Below, in pieces: positions 8,608 through 17,172 of a DNA stretch of 64,000 nt. The DNA is from JBMNMS01 sp050953445 (GTDB lineage Bacteria; Bacillota; Clostridia; Peptostreptococcales; Anaerovoracaceae). The stretch spans positions 1,240,001 through 1,304,000 of the forward strand of contig JBMNMS010000001.1 of the NCBI GenBank assembly GCA_050953445.1. The letters are read 5' to 3'. The first letter of the stretch is position 1, and every line of letters starts with the position of its first letter. A model generated the notes under the pieces. The model was not told the DNA's origin. It saw only the letters and a program-made list of their open reading frames with translations, and ran no database searches. The position numbers were made by a program, and so were the translations under genes.

Positions 8608-9243
8608 ATGAAGACAATTTTAGGGAAGAAAATCGGTATGACACAGGTTTTTTCCGAAAACGGTGAAGCGGTTCCTGTAACAGTAATTGAAGCGGGACCG
8701 GTGGTGGTTACGCAGATTAAAACTGTTGAAACCGATGGATACGATGCGGTACAAGTGGGTTTTCAGGATCTCAAGGAACAAAGAGCCAACAAACCGACAA
8801 AAGGGCATTTTGCAAGATGGCAGGCCCCATTGAAAAAGTATCTTGTAGAATTTCGGCCTGAGAATGGTGCCACCTATGAGCCGGGACAGGAGATAACGGT
8901 TGCAGATTTTGAAGAGGGGAAGAAACTTGACGTAACCGGCACTTCCAAAGGTAAGGGCACACAGGGTGTGATTAAGAGATGGGGACATGGCAGAGGGCCT
9001 ATGAGCCACGGATCCAAGAATCACAGGCGTCCCGGAGCACTGGCGGCAGGGACATATCCCTCCAGGGTATTTAAAGGGAACAAAGCACCCGGACGCATGG
9101 GTAGAGAAACAATAACCATACAGAATGTAGAATTGGTTAAAGTCATTGCGGATAGAAATTTAATGCTGGTAAAGGGAGCGGTACCGGGAGCAAAAGGCGG
9201 TCTCCTCCGCATCCGGTACGCGGTTAAAGGTCAAAGCGAATAA
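8608..9243 (+). CDS. rplC: 50S ribosomal protein L3
   Basis: L3 initiates 50S assembly and reaches the peptidyl transferase centre with its central loop. The 211 residues begin MKTILGKKIGMTQVF, the canonical start. The frame is open from 8560, but only the ATG at 8608 has a proper GGGAGG site. The extended loop with GHGRGPMSHGSKNHR lies near residues 118-136 and the GRMGRETITIQN segment follows. It stands second in the S10 operon, ahead of rplD. Confidence 0.98.
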   Translation: MKTILGKKIGMTQVFSENGEAVPVTVIEAGPVVVTQIKTVETDGYDAVQVGFQDLKEQRANKPTKGHFARWQAPLKKYLVEFRPENGATYEPGQEITVADFEEGKKLDVTGTSKGKGTQGVIKRWGHGRGPMSHGSKNHRRPGALAAGTYPSRVFKGNKAPGRMGRETITIQNVELVKVIADRNLMLVKGAVPGAKGGLLRIRYAVKGQSE

Positions 9244-9269
9244 AAGGCCTTGAAAAGGAGGGAAAAGAA

Positions 9270-9893
9270 ATGCCTAAAATAACAATGTTAAACATGGCCG
9301 GGGAAACGGCTGGCGATATAGAATTAAATGAAGACATCTTTGGCATTGAGGTAAATGCCTATGCGGTTCACCAGGTGGTAAAGAACTATCTGGCCAACCA
9401 GAGGCAGGGAACCCAGTCGGCCAGGAACAGATCAGAAGTAAGAGGGGGCGGGAGAAAGCCTTTCCGTCAGAAGGGCACAGGGCGGGCCCGCCAGGGAAGC
9501 AGAACTGCGCCTAACTATGTGGGGGGTGGAGTTGTATTTGCCCCTAAACCACGGGATTATAGCTATACCGTGCCTAAGAAAATAAAGAGATTGGCTATGA
9601 AATCGGCTTTGTCGTCAAAGGTTGAGGAAAATGAAATCATCGTGCTGGACGCCTTAAATCTGGAGGCTCCGAAAACGAAGGATATGATAAAGATTCTTGA
9701 AAATATTAAGGCGGACAAAAAAGCGCTGATCGTAACCCATGAAGTAAACGAAAACGTGATAAAATCTGCAGCCAATATACCCGGTGTGAAGACCACCATG
9801 GTAGGACAGATGAACGTTTACGATATAATCAACCACACCAGTTTCATCATTACAAAGGATGCGGTAAACAGGATTGAGGAGGTGTACTCGTAA
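9270..9893 (+). CDS. rplD: 50S ribosomal protein L4
   Basis: L4 lines the peptide exit tunnel, and in E. coli it represses its own operon at the S10 leader. The 207 residues match the family. The basic tunnel extension with GGGRKPFRQKGTGRARQG is near residues 60-77. An AAGGAGGG site precedes the ATG. The stop TAA shares its last base with the rplW start, so translation of the two is coupled. Confidence 0.98.
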   Translation: MPKITMLNMAGETAGDIELNEDIFGIEVNAYAVHQVVKNYLANQRQGTQSARNRSEVRGGGRKPFRQKGTGRARQGSRTAPNYVGGGVVFAPKPRDYSYTVPKKIKRLAMKSALSSKVEENEIIVLDALNLEAPKTKDMIKILENIKADKKALIVTHEVNENVIKSAANIPGVKTTMVGQMNVYDIINHTSFIITKDAVNRIEEVYS

Positions 9894-10183
9894 TGAAAAC
9901 CCCTTACGATATAATCATTAAACCGGTCATCAGTGAAAGAAGTATGGATGATGCCCAGCAAAGAAAATATACATTCAAGGTTGCTACCGATGCTAACAAG
10001 ACCGAGGTTAAGGCGGCGGTAGAAGAAATTTTCGGAGTAGATGTTGAAAAGGTCAACATCATGAATATTAAAGGAAAATTAAAAAGAGTAGGAAGAAATG
10101 TAGGTAGGACGCCGGCTACTAAAAAAGCTATCGTTACCCTTACTGAAAAAAGTAAGGAAATCGAATTCTTCCAGGGACTGTAA
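9893..10183 (+). CDS. rplW: 50S ribosomal protein L23
   Basis: L23 lies at the tunnel exit and is the docking site for trigger factor and SRP. The 96 residues match the family, with the IIKPVISERSM start and the VEKVNIMNIKGK segment. The start ATG overlaps the rplD stop by one base; GAGGAGG lies just upstream inside rplD. It is the fourth gene of the operon. Confidence 0.97.
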   Translation: MKTPYDIIIKPVISERSMDDAQQRKYTFKVATDANKTEVKAAVEEIFGVDVEKVNIMNIKGKLKRVGRNVGRTPATKKAIVTLTEKSKEIEFFQGL

Positions 10184-10198
10184 GGAGGGACGCAGAAT

Positions 10199-11032
10199 AT
10201 GGGAATTAGAAAATATAAGCCTACCTCTCCCGGATTGAGAGGAATGACGGTTTCCACATTTGAAGAAATAACAACTTCCACACCTGAAAAATCCCTTACC
10301 CAAACACTGAAAAAACACTCGGGAAGAAACTCCAGAGGTAAGATTACGGTAAGGCATAGAGGTGGGGGCACAAGACCTAAGTATAGAATCATAGATTTTA
10401 AGCGGAACAAGGATGGAATACCGGGCAAGGTTGCAACGATTGAGTACGATCCGAACAGAAGTGCGAATATCGCCCTGATTCATTACGCGGATGGTGAGAA
10501 AAGATATATAATCGCTCCAAATAAACTGCAGGTGGGAGACGTTATATACTCCGGGCCTGATGCAGATATTAAAATTGGAAACGCCCTCCCCTTACAGAAT
10601 ATTCCGATAGGTACGCTTATACACAATATCGAAATGAAGGCAGGCAAGGGAGGCCAATTGGCAAGGGCGGCAGGAAATGGTGCACAACTCATGGCCAAGG
10701 AAGGTAACTATGCATCATTGAGATTGCCATCAGGCGAGGTTAGAAAGGTCAGAATCGAATGCAGAGCCACCATTGGCGAGGTTGGAAATATCGATCACGG
10801 TAATATCGTAATAGGCAAAGCAGGTCGTAAACGTCATATGGGAATTCGTCCCACGGTTAGAGGATCCGCCATGAATCCAAACGATCACCCCCATGGAGGC
10901 GGTGAGGGTAAGACCGGTATTGGACGGGTTAGCCCTGTAACACCTTGGGGTAAGCCGACTTTGGGTTACCGCACAAGAAAGAAAAACAAGCTATCTAATA
11001 AATATATCGTTAAGAAACGCAACGAGAAATAG
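10199..11032 (+). CDS. rplB: 50S ribosomal protein L2
   Basis: L2 is needed for subunit association and peptidyl transferase activity. The 277 residues match the family. The near-universal HPHGGGEG motif with its essential histidine is encoded at about 10888-10911. The basic C-terminus is normal. AAGGAGGG precedes the ATG. It lies between rplW and rpsS as in nearly all bacteria. Confidence 0.98.
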   Translation: MGIRKYKPTSPGLRGMTVSTFEEITTSTPEKSLTQTLKKHSGRNSRGKITVRHRGGGTRPKYRIIDFKRNKDGIPGKVATIEYDPNRSANIALIHYADGEKRYIIAPNKLQVGDVIYSGPDADIKIGNALPLQNIPIGTLIHNIEMKAGKGGQLARAAGNGAQLMAKEGNYASLRLPSGEVRKVRIECRATIGEVGNIDHGNIVIGKAGRKRHMGIRPTVRGSAMNPNDHPHGGGEGKTGIGRVSPVTPWGKPTLGYRTRKKNKLSNKYIVKKRNEK

Positions 11033-11052
11033 CGGGAAGGAGGACATGATTT

Positions 11053-11337
11053 ATGGGTAGATCATTAAAAAAAGGACCTTTTGTAAACGAAAAACTGTTA
11101 AAACTTATAGATGAGATGAATGCAGCCAATGACAAAAAGGTCGTGAAAACATGGTCAAGGCCTTCCACAATCTTTCCGCAGATGGTAGGCCATACGATAG
11201 CGGTTTATGACGGCAAGAAGCACGTTCCCGTCTATATTACAGAGGATATGGTTGGGCACAAGCTTGGAGAGTTTGCACCGACACGAACTTATAGAGGACA
11301 CGCAGCGGACAAATCCTCGAAGGTTAAGAAAAAGTAA
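11053..11337 (+). CDS. rpsS: 30S ribosomal protein S19
   Basis: S19 forms a complex with S13 in the 30S head and contacts A-site tRNA. The 94 residues match the family and start MGRSLKKGPFV. The HKLGEFAPTRTYRGH segment near the C-terminus is typical. GGAAGGAGG precedes the ATG. It lies between rplB and rplV. Confidence 0.97.
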   Translation: MGRSLKKGPFVNEKLLKLIDEMNAANDKKVVKTWSRPSTIFPQMVGHTIAVYDGKKHVPVYITEDMVGHKLGEFAPTRTYRGHAADKSSKVKKK

Positions 11338-11355
11338 TAAGGAGGATCTGAAAAC

Positions 11356-11691
11356 ATGGAAGCAAAAGCACTTGCAAAGTATGTCAGAATGTCTCCGATC
11401 AAGCTGAAGCCTGTGGTTGACCTGGTTAGAGGAAAGGATTTAAGCGATGCATTGACCATCCTTAAATTCACCCCGGGAAAAGGTTCCGAGCTGGTGGAGA
11501 GAGTAGTTAAATCCGCAGCTGCAAATGCAGAGAATAATCACGACATGGATGTAGATAATCTTTATGTCGCTGAAATATACGCCCATCAGGGGCCAACTAT
11601 TAAAAGATGGAGGGCCGGGGCTCAGGGCCGGGCATCCATCATTCTCAAGAGAAGCAGCCACATTGGTGTAACGCTTAAGGAAAGAGATTAG
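11356..11691 (+). CDS. rplV: 50S ribosomal protein L22
   Basis: L22 extends a beta-hairpin into the exit tunnel and forms part of the macrolide-sensitive constriction. The 111 residues match the family, with the MSPIKLKPVVDLVRG start region and the tunnel hairpin GPTIKRWRAGAQGRAS near residues 83-98. No insertion or deletion is evident in that hairpin. AAGGAGG precedes the ATG. Confidence 0.97.
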   Translation: MEAKALAKYVRMSPIKLKPVVDLVRGKDLSDALTILKFTPGKGSELVERVVKSAAANAENNHDMDVDNLYVAEIYAHQGPTIKRWRAGAQGRASIILKRSSHIGVTLKERD

Positions 11692-11703
11692 GAGGTTTAT
11701 TGA

Positions 11704-12570
11704 ATGGGTCAGAAAGTAAGCCCTCATGGATTTAGAGTAGGCGTAATAAAGGACTGGAATTCCAAATGGTATGCGGATAAAAAGGATTTTGCCGACTATT
11801 TGGTGGAAGATAATAAAATAAGGGAATATATAAAGAAAAGACTTTATATTGCTGGTGTATCTAAGATTCTGATAGAAAGAGCGGCAGCCAATCAGGTTAA
11901 GGTGACTGTTCTGACAGCTAAGCCCGGGATGGTCATAGGCAGATCGGGCACAGGCATCGAAGAGTTAAAGGCTGAAGTTTCTAAGCTTACAGGCAAAGAG
12001 ACATTGATCAATATCGTCGAGGTAAGAAAGATTGATGTTGATGCCCAACTTACTGCAGAAAGTATTGCACAGGCTTTGGAAAGAAGAATTTCTTTCAGAA
12101 GGGCGATGAAGCAGGCTATAGGCAGAACTATGAAAGCAGGGGCCAAGGGAATCAAGGTGGTATGTTCCGGGAGGCTGGGCGGAGCTGAAATTGCCAGAAG
12201 CGAGAAATATAGCGAGGGTAATGTTCCCCTTCATACATTAAGAGCGGATATCAGCTACGGGTTTGCAGAGGCTGACACACAGTATGGAAAAATCGGTGTA
12301 AAGGTATGGATCAATGTAGGCGAAATCCTGGAAAAAGGACTCCAAAGCCCTATACCGGAAGAAAGCACCGAAAAAGGCGGCAGACGGGATGGCAGACGTG
12401 ACGACAGGCGTAGAAGGGATGACAGAGACAGGGGAGTTAGAGGGAGAAGAGACGATAGACAGGAAGCCCCCAGAGCTGTCAACCCAAGGAAGAGAAACAA
12501 GCCTGCGGCGGAGGCTAAACCTGTTGAGGTACAGCCTGCAGCTTCGGAGGAAACTGCTGCGGAGGAGTAA
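11704..12570 (+). CDS. rpsC: 30S ribosomal protein S3 with a charged C-terminal extension
   Basis: S3 guards the mRNA entry tunnel and has helicase activity with S4 and S5. Residues 1-215 form the usual N-terminal, KH and C-terminal domains, including GRSGTGIEELK of the KH loop. The protein is 288 residues, against roughly 210-235 in many bacteria. The extra tail begins with an Arg/Asp/Gly-rich stretch of about 40 residues and ends in an Ala/Glu/Pro-rich segment. The frame is continuous and in the same style as its neighbours, so the tail is a real extension and not read-through of a damaged stop. AGGAGG precedes the ATG. Confidence 0.97.
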   Translation: MGQKVSPHGFRVGVIKDWNSKWYADKKDFADYLVEDNKIREYIKKRLYIAGVSKILIERAAANQVKVTVLTAKPGMVIGRSGTGIEELKAEVSKLTGKETLINIVEVRKIDVDAQLTAESIAQALERRISFRRAMKQAIGRTMKAGAKGIKVVCSGRLGGAEIARSEKYSEGNVPLHTLRADISYGFAEADTQYGKIGVKVWINVGEILEKGLQSPIPEESTEKGGRRDGRRDDRRRRDDRDRGVRGRRDDRQEAPRAVNPRKRNKPAAEAKPVEVQPAASEETAAEE

Positions 12571-12670
12571 AAACGTTTACAGGATACTTGCCGGAGACGG
12601 TATTATATAGCTGACTATGTAATGCGAATATCCGAGAGGTAATGGAATAGATAGGAAGGAGGAACAGACG
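12571..12670 (+). other. Unusually long rpsC-rplP spacer
   Basis: These 100 nt separate two genes that are usually almost touching. I see no hairpin with a U-tract and no gene. It ends in the GGAAGGAGG ribosome binding site of rplP. Confidence 0.4.
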
Positions 12671-13105
12671 ATGTTAATGCCAAAACGTGTAAAACGTCGT
12701 AGGGTTCACAGAGGAAGAATGAAGGGTGTGGCAACTAAAGGCAACACGATTACCTACGGTTCCTACGGATTGATTTCCCAGGAATGTGGTTGGATCACAT
12801 CTAATCAGATAGAAGCAGCCAGAATCGCCATGACCAGATCCATAAAGAGGGGCGGAAAAGTATTCATAAAAATATTTCCCCACAAATCGGTTACTAAAAA
12901 GCCGGCAGAAGTACGGATGGGTTCCGGAAAAGGTGCTCCCGAATATTGGGTAGCTGTAGTTAAGCCGGGCCGGGTTATGTTTGAGATTGAGGGTGTATCA
13001 GAGGAAAAGGCAAGGGAGGCCATGAGATTGGCTACCCATAAACTTCCGGTTAAATGCAAGTTTGCCATCAAAGGACAGGAAGCTATAGAGGGTGGTGAAG
13101 CATAA
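12671..13105 (+). CDS. rplP: 50S ribosomal protein L16
   Basis: L16 contacts A-site tRNA and completes the 50S active region. The 144 residues start MLMPKRVKRRRVHRGRMKG, the canonical form, so the first ATG is preferred over the third codon. GGAAGGAGG precedes it. The target region of evernimicin resistance mutations looks ordinary. Its stop overlaps the rpmC start by one base. Confidence 0.98.
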   Translation: MLMPKRVKRRRVHRGRMKGVATKGNTITYGSYGLISQECGWITSNQIEAARIAMTRSIKRGGKVFIKIFPHKSVTKKPAEVRMGSGKGAPEYWVAVVKPGRVMFEIEGVSEEKAREAMRLATHKLPVKCKFAIKGQEAIEGGEA

Positions 13106-13308
13106 TGGATATAAAAAAATTAAGGGATATGACTGAAATGGAATTGACTTCAGAGGTTTTAAAACTTAAAAAAGAATTGTTCAACTTACGCTTTCAGCAT
13201 GTGACGGGTCAACTGGAAAATCCCATCAAGATGCGAGATATTAAGAAGGATATTGCAAGAGCCAAGACAGTGCTTCGTGAAAAAGAATTGAGAAGAGCAG
13301 AAGGATAA
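13105..13308 (+). CDS. rpmC: 50S ribosomal protein L29
   Basis: L29 is a small two-helix protein beside L23 at the tunnel exit. The 67 residues match the family, with the LFNLRFQHVTGQLENP signature at about 27-42. The ATG shares one base with the rplP stop, so the pair is coupled. Confidence 0.97.
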   Translation: MDIKKLRDMTEMELTSEVLKLKKELFNLRFQHVTGQLENPIKMRDIKKDIARAKTVLREKELRRAEG

Positions 13309-13326
13309 AGAAAGGAGGATGTCGTT

Positions 13327-13584
13327 GTGACGGACAGAAACAGAAGAAAGACCAAAGTGGGAATGGTTGTAAGCGATAAAATGGATAAAACCGTCGTGGT
13401 AGCTGTGGAAGACTTTGTAAGGCATTCCCTTTATGGTAAATCCGTGAAGCGGACGAAGAATTTTAAGGCTCATGACGAAAACAACGAATGTAATATCGGT
13501 GATAAAGTCAGGATCATGGAAACAAGGCCACTTTCCAAGGATAAAAGATGGCGTCTTGTAAACATCATCGAAAAAGTTAAGTAG
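13327..13584 (+). CDS. rpsQ: 30S ribosomal protein S17
   Basis: S17 is an early-binding OB-fold protein of the 30S body. The 85 residues match the family, with GMVVSDKMDKTVVV near the start and the METRPLSKDKRWRLV segment near the C-terminus. The start is GTG, with AAAGGAGG upstream. It lies between rpmC and rplN, as expected. Confidence 0.97.
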   Translation: MTDRNRRKTKVGMVVSDKMDKTVVVAVEDFVRHSLYGKSVKRTKNFKAHDENNECNIGDKVRIMETRPLSKDKRWRLVNIIEKVK

Positions 13585-13613
13585 GAACAGATTCCAATAA
13601 GGAGGCAATAAAA

Positions 13614-13982
13614 ATGATCCAGGTTGAAACCAGATTAAGGATTGCTGACAATTCGGGTGCAAAGGAAGTTCTATGTATACGTGTTTTGGGAGGTACGGGC
13701 CGAAAATATGCTAACATAGGTGATGTAATAGTTTGTACGGTAAAAGAAGCAACTCCGGGCGGTGTTGTCAAGAAGGGCGATGTCGTCAGAGCCGTGGTGG
13801 TCAGAACGAAAACGGGTGCAAGGCGCGCCGATGGCAGTTATGTGAAATTTGATCAGAATGCGGCGGTTATTATAAAAGAAGATAAGAATCCCGTAGGAAC
13901 CCGTATTTTCGGGCCTGTAGCCAGAGAACTCAGGGACAGAAGCTTTATGAAGATCGTGTCCTTGGCGCCGGAAGTACTATAG
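13614..13982 (+). CDS. rplN: 50S ribosomal protein L14
   Basis: L14 forms an intersubunit bridge and is the docking site of the silencing factor RsfS. The 122 residues equal the family length, start MIQVETRLRIADNSGAKE, and contain the GTRIFGPVARELR signature near the end. AAGGAGG precedes the ATG. Confidence 0.98.
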   Translation: MIQVETRLRIADNSGAKEVLCIRVLGGTGRKYANIGDVIVCTVKEATPGGVVKKGDVVRAVVVRTKTGARRADGSYVKFDQNAAVIIKEDKNPVGTRIFGPVARELRDRSFMKIVSLAPEVL

Positions 13983-13994
13983 GAGGTTTAAAGG

Positions 13995-14300
13995 ATGCAT
14001 ATTAAAAAAGATGATACAGTGGTGGTAATCACAGGTAAGGACAAAGGTAAAAAGGGAAAGGTGCTTAAAGTCTATCCCAAAAGCGAAAGAGTAATCGTAG
14101 AGGGAGTAAACATACAGACAAAACATCAAAGACAGACCCGTACGGCGTCCTCCGAGATCAAGCATCAGGAAGGTCCCATACACGTGTCCAATGTGATGTA
14201 TTGGGATAGTAAAGCCAAGGCTCCCACCAGAATCGGATACACAGTTGAAGGCGGCCGGAAGCATCGGGTTTCCAAGAAAACCGGCCAGGTCCTGGACTAA
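13995..14300 (+). CDS. rplX: 50S ribosomal protein L24
   Basis: L24 is an assembly initiator with an N-terminal KOW motif, here VVVITGKDKGKKGKVLKV at residues 9-26. The 101 residues match the family. TAGGAGG precedes the ATG. It lies between rplN and rplE. Confidence 0.97.
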   Translation: MHIKKDDTVVVITGKDKGKKGKVLKVYPKSERVIVEGVNIQTKHQRQTRTASSEIKHQEGPIHVSNVMYWDSKAKAPTRIGYTVEGGRKHRVSKKTGQVLD

Positions 14301-14318
14301 GGAAGGGAGGAGAAGAAC

Positions 14319-14861
14319 TTGGCAGCAAGATTGAAGGATTACTATAATAATGAAGTATTTAAAGCCATGATGGAAAAATTCAATTATAAGAATGTCATGG
14401 AAGTTCCCAGGTTGGAGAAGATCACCATCAACATGGGATTGGGTGATGCAAAGGAAAACCCCAAAATAATGGAGACGGCCATTGAGGAGTTGGCCCTGAT
14501 AACCGGACAAAGACCCGTCGTTACCAAGGCAAAAAAGTCAGTAGCTAACTTTAAGGTGAGACAGGGTATGCCGGTAGGTGCAAAAGTCACATTGAGAGGT
14601 GACAATATGTATGTGTTTGCCGATAAGCTCTTCAACATCGCCTTGCCCAGGGTTAGAGACTTTAAAGGGGTTAATAGAAATTCTTTCGATGGCAGAGGCA
14701 ACTTTGCCATGGGCATCAAGGAGCAATTAATTTTCCCCGAAATAGTATACGATAACGTAGATTTAATAAAGGGAATGAATATCATATTTACCACAACAGC
14801 AAAGACGGATGAAGAAGCCCAAGCATTTTTAGAACTTATGGGCATGCCGTTTTCCAAATAA
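14319..14861 (+). CDS. rplE: 50S ribosomal protein L5
   Basis: L5 binds 5S rRNA in the central protuberance. The 180 residues match the family, with the VPRLEKITINMGLG segment near 28-41 and the P-site loop RVRDFKGVNRNSFDGRGN near 112-129. The start is TTG with GGAAGGGAGG upstream. It lies between rplX and the zinc-type S14. Confidence 0.98.
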   Translation: MAARLKDYYNNEVFKAMMEKFNYKNVMEVPRLEKITINMGLGDAKENPKIMETAIEELALITGQRPVVTKAKKSVANFKVRQGMPVGAKVTLRGDNMYVFADKLFNIALPRVRDFKGVNRNSFDGRGNFAMGIKEQLIFPEIVYDNVDLIKGMNIIFTTTAKTDEEAQAFLELMGMPFSK

Positions 14862-14876
14862 TTAAGGAGGTTTGAA

Positions 14877-15062
14877 GTGGCAAAGACATCTCTCAAAGTA
14901 AAACAGCAGAGAAAACCCAAATACTCTACCAGGGCTTATACCAGATGCAAGATCTGCGGACGCCCTCATGCGTATTTGAGGAAATACGGTATATGCCGTA
15001 TCTGCTTCAGAGAACTGGCGTACAAGGGTGAAATTCCCGGCGTTAGAAAAGCCAGTTGGTAA
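14877..15062 (+). CDS. rpsZ: 30S ribosomal protein S14, zinc-binding short form
   Basis: S14 of the 61-residue zinc type. Four cysteines at 24, 27, 40 and 43 form two CxxC knuckles. Bacteria with Zur control may carry a second, zinc-free S14 elsewhere; this is the primary copy in the spc operon. The start is GTG with AAGGAGG upstream. Confidence 0.98.
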   Translation: MAKTSLKVKQQRKPKYSTRAYTRCKICGRPHAYLRKYGICRICFRELAYKGEIPGVRKASW

Positions 15063-15092
15063 TAATTATTATAGGAAGGGAGGGCGCATAAA

Positions 15093-15491
15093 ATGACTAT
15101 GACGGATCCTATAGCGGATATGCTTACTAGAATCAGAAACGCCAATACTGTAGGACATGCAACCGTTGATATACCTTCGTCTAAAATGAAAAGGTCCATA
15201 GCGGATATTCTTGAAAGAGAAGGATACATCAAAGGCTACAATATTATAGATGATGGCGTTCAGGGCGCTATCAGAGTGCACATGAAATACGGCAATGATA
15301 AGGAAAGAGTAATTAATGGAATTAAAAAAATTTCTAAGCCGGGATTGAAGGTCTATGCAAAGAGAGATCAGGTGCCAAAAGTACTGGGAGGTCTTGGCAT
15401 AGCTATAATATCCACATCCAGCGGTGTGATCAGTGATAAAGAGGCCAGAAAGCTTGGTGTAGGCGGAGAAGTTATTTGTTACGTTTGGTAG
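15093..15491 (+). CDS. rpsH: 30S ribosomal protein S8
   Basis: S8 binds helix 21 of 16S rRNA. In E. coli it represses the spc operon at the rplE start. The 132 residues match the family, beginning MTMTDPIADMLTRIRNA and ending in the GGEVICYVW C-terminus, with the STSSGV RNA-binding loop near 107-112. GGAAGGGAGG precedes the ATG. Confidence 0.98.
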   Translation: MTMTDPIADMLTRIRNANTVGHATVDIPSSKMKRSIADILEREGYIKGYNIIDDGVQGAIRVHMKYGNDKERVINGIKKISKPGLKVYAKRDQVPKVLGGLGIAIISTSSGVISDKEARKLGVGGEVICYVW

Positions 15492-15503
15492 GGAGGTAGA
15501 ATC

Positions 15504-16046
15504 ATGTCCAGAATTGGAAAAAGAGCGATAATTCTTCCTGCCGGCGTACAGGTCAACGTGGGCGATGACAACTCGGTCACGGTAAAAGGACCAAAAGGCC
15601 AATTGCAGGAAAATATAAGCAAGTTGATAAAGGTGGAAATGTCTGACGGAACACTTGTTGTAACAAGGAACTCGGACAGCAAAGAGGAAAGATCTGTCCA
15701 TGGATTGTCAAGAACTCTTATTAATAATATGGTAGTGGGAGTTACAGAGGGTTTCCAGAAGAAGTTGCAGATCGTTGGTGTGGGGTATAGAGCAGAAAAA
15801 AAGGGCAAGGTGCTTGTTATGCAACTGGGTTTCTCACATCCAATTGAGATGGAAGATCCGGAAGGCATCGAAACAGAGGTTGCAGGAGCGGAAATCATCG
15901 TAAAGGGTATCAATAAAGCATTAGTAGGTAATTACGCAGCAAATATCAGGGCTAACAGACCCCCCGAACCATATAAGGGTAAGGGTATCCGCTATGCAGA
16001 CGAAGTTGTTCTGAGAAAAGAAGGAAAAGCGGGAGCTAAGAAGTAA
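15504..16046 (+). CDS. rplF: 50S ribosomal protein L6
   Basis: L6 lies near the sarcin-ricin loop and the GTPase-associated region. The 180 residues contain the two repeated alpha/beta domains, with the C-terminal NRPPEPYKGKGIRY signature at about 152-165. GGGAGG precedes the ATG. It lies between rpsH and rplR. Confidence 0.98.
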   Translation: MSRIGKRAIILPAGVQVNVGDDNSVTVKGPKGQLQENISKLIKVEMSDGTLVVTRNSDSKEERSVHGLSRTLINNMVVGVTEGFQKKLQIVGVGYRAEKKGKVLVMQLGFSHPIEMEDPEGIETEVAGAEIIVKGINKALVGNYAANIRANRPPEPYKGKGIRYADEVVLRKEGKAGAKK

Positions 16047-16063
16047 AGGAGGGAGTAAAGAAA

Positions 16064-16432
16064 ATGGCAAAAAAGAATAGCAGAAATGACAAGCGGCTTG
16101 CAAGACACGCCAGAGTTAGAAAAGACGTTTTCGGGACTCCTGAAAAACCAAGACTCTGCGTATTCAGAAGCAGCGCCAATATTTCGGCACAGATTATAGA
16201 TGATGTGGCCGGAAACACATTAATTGCGGCATCCACCATGGATAAAGACATTAAGAGTCAAACCGCCAATGGTGGCAATAAGGAAGCGGCAAAACTTGTG
16301 GGAGAGGCTTTAGCAAAAAAAGCTCTTGCGAAAGGAATAGAAACAGTTTGTTTCGATAGAGGCGGATTCCTGTATCACGGGAGAGTAAAAGAACTGGCTG
16401 ATGGTGCACGTGCTGCCGGTCTGAGATTCTAA
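16064..16432 (+). CDS. rplR: 50S ribosomal protein L18
   Basis: L18 carries 5S rRNA into the 50S subunit together with L5. The 122 residues have the basic N-terminal tail, then PRLCVFRSSANISAQIIDD and the C-terminal FDRGGFLYHGRVKELADGAR. AAAGGAGG precedes the ATG. Confidence 0.97.
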   Translation: MAKKNSRNDKRLARHARVRKDVFGTPEKPRLCVFRSSANISAQIIDDVAGNTLIAASTMDKDIKSQTANGGNKEAAKLVGEALAKKALAKGIETVCFDRGGFLYHGRVKELADGARAAGLRF

Positions 16433-16448
16433 CAGGAGGAGGAAAAGA

Positions 16449-16955
16449 ATGCGACATAATGTAATAGATGCATCCAAACTTGACTTGCAGGAATCCATTG
16501 TTAACATAAGGCGCGTAGCCAAGGTAGTTAAAGGCGGCAAGAATTTTAGATTCAGCGTGACAGTGGTGGTGGGCAATGGAGAGGGCTATGTAGGCGTGGG
16601 ACAGGGAAAGGCTCAGGAAATCCCCGAAGCCGTGCGCAAGGCTATCGAAGATGCAAAGAAAAAGTTGATAAAAGTACCTATGGTGGGAACAACTATTCCC
16701 CATAGATCCCTTGGGGTGTTTGGAGCAGGCCGAGTGCTTTTAATGCCTGCTGCTCCCGGTACAGGAGTTATAGCGGGAGCTTCAGTTCGTACGGTATTGG
16801 AGCTTGCAGGTCTTAAGGATGTCAGAGCTAAATCGATAGGTTCCAATAATGCGGGGAACATGGCCAGCGCCACCATCACCGGACTTAAAAATCTGAAGAC
16901 GGTGGAGGAAGTAGCAAGGCTCCGTGGAAGGACCAGGGAAGAAATCTTAGGGTAG
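16449..16955 (+). CDS. rpsE: 30S ribosomal protein S5
   Basis: S5 supports decoding accuracy and the mRNA entry helicase region. The 168 residues contain the double-stranded-RNA-binding domain with RRVAKVVKGGKNFRFS near 21-36, where spectinomycin resistance mutations fall, and the C-terminal domain with GSNNAGNMASAT. The loop looks wild type. AGGAGG precedes the ATG. Confidence 0.98.
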   Translation: MRHNVIDASKLDLQESIVNIRRVAKVVKGGKNFRFSVTVVVGNGEGYVGVGQGKAQEIPEAVRKAIEDAKKKLIKVPMVGTTIPHRSLGVFGAGRVLLMPAAPGTGVIAGASVRTVLELAGLKDVRAKSIGSNNAGNMASATITGLKNLKTVEEVARLRGRTREEILG

Positions 16956-16967
16956 GAGGTAACGCAA

Positions 16968-17153
16968 ATGGCGGATAAAAAGGTAAAAATTACTTTAGTG
17001 AAAAGTACCATTGGCGCTTCTCCCAAGCAAAGAAAAATAGTAGAAGCCCTTGGACTTACAAAGCTGCAGCAAACTAAAGAGCAGCCAGACAACCCTCAAA
17101 TCAGAGGAGCTGTCGAAATAGTCAAGCATCTTGTGAAATTAGAAGAACTCTAG
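16968..17153 (+). CDS. rpmD: 50S ribosomal protein L30
   Basis: Short bacterial L30 of 61 residues, with KITLVKSTIGASPKQRKIVEALGL at its start. It is a structural protein of the 50S subunit. GTAGGAGG precedes the ATG, and the gene sits between rpsE and rplO as usual. Confidence 0.97.
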   Translation: MADKKVKITLVKSTIGASPKQRKIVEALGLTKLQQTKEQPDNPQIRGAVEIVKHLVKLEEL

Positions 17154-17172
17154 GAAGGAGGTGCCTCAGAGA

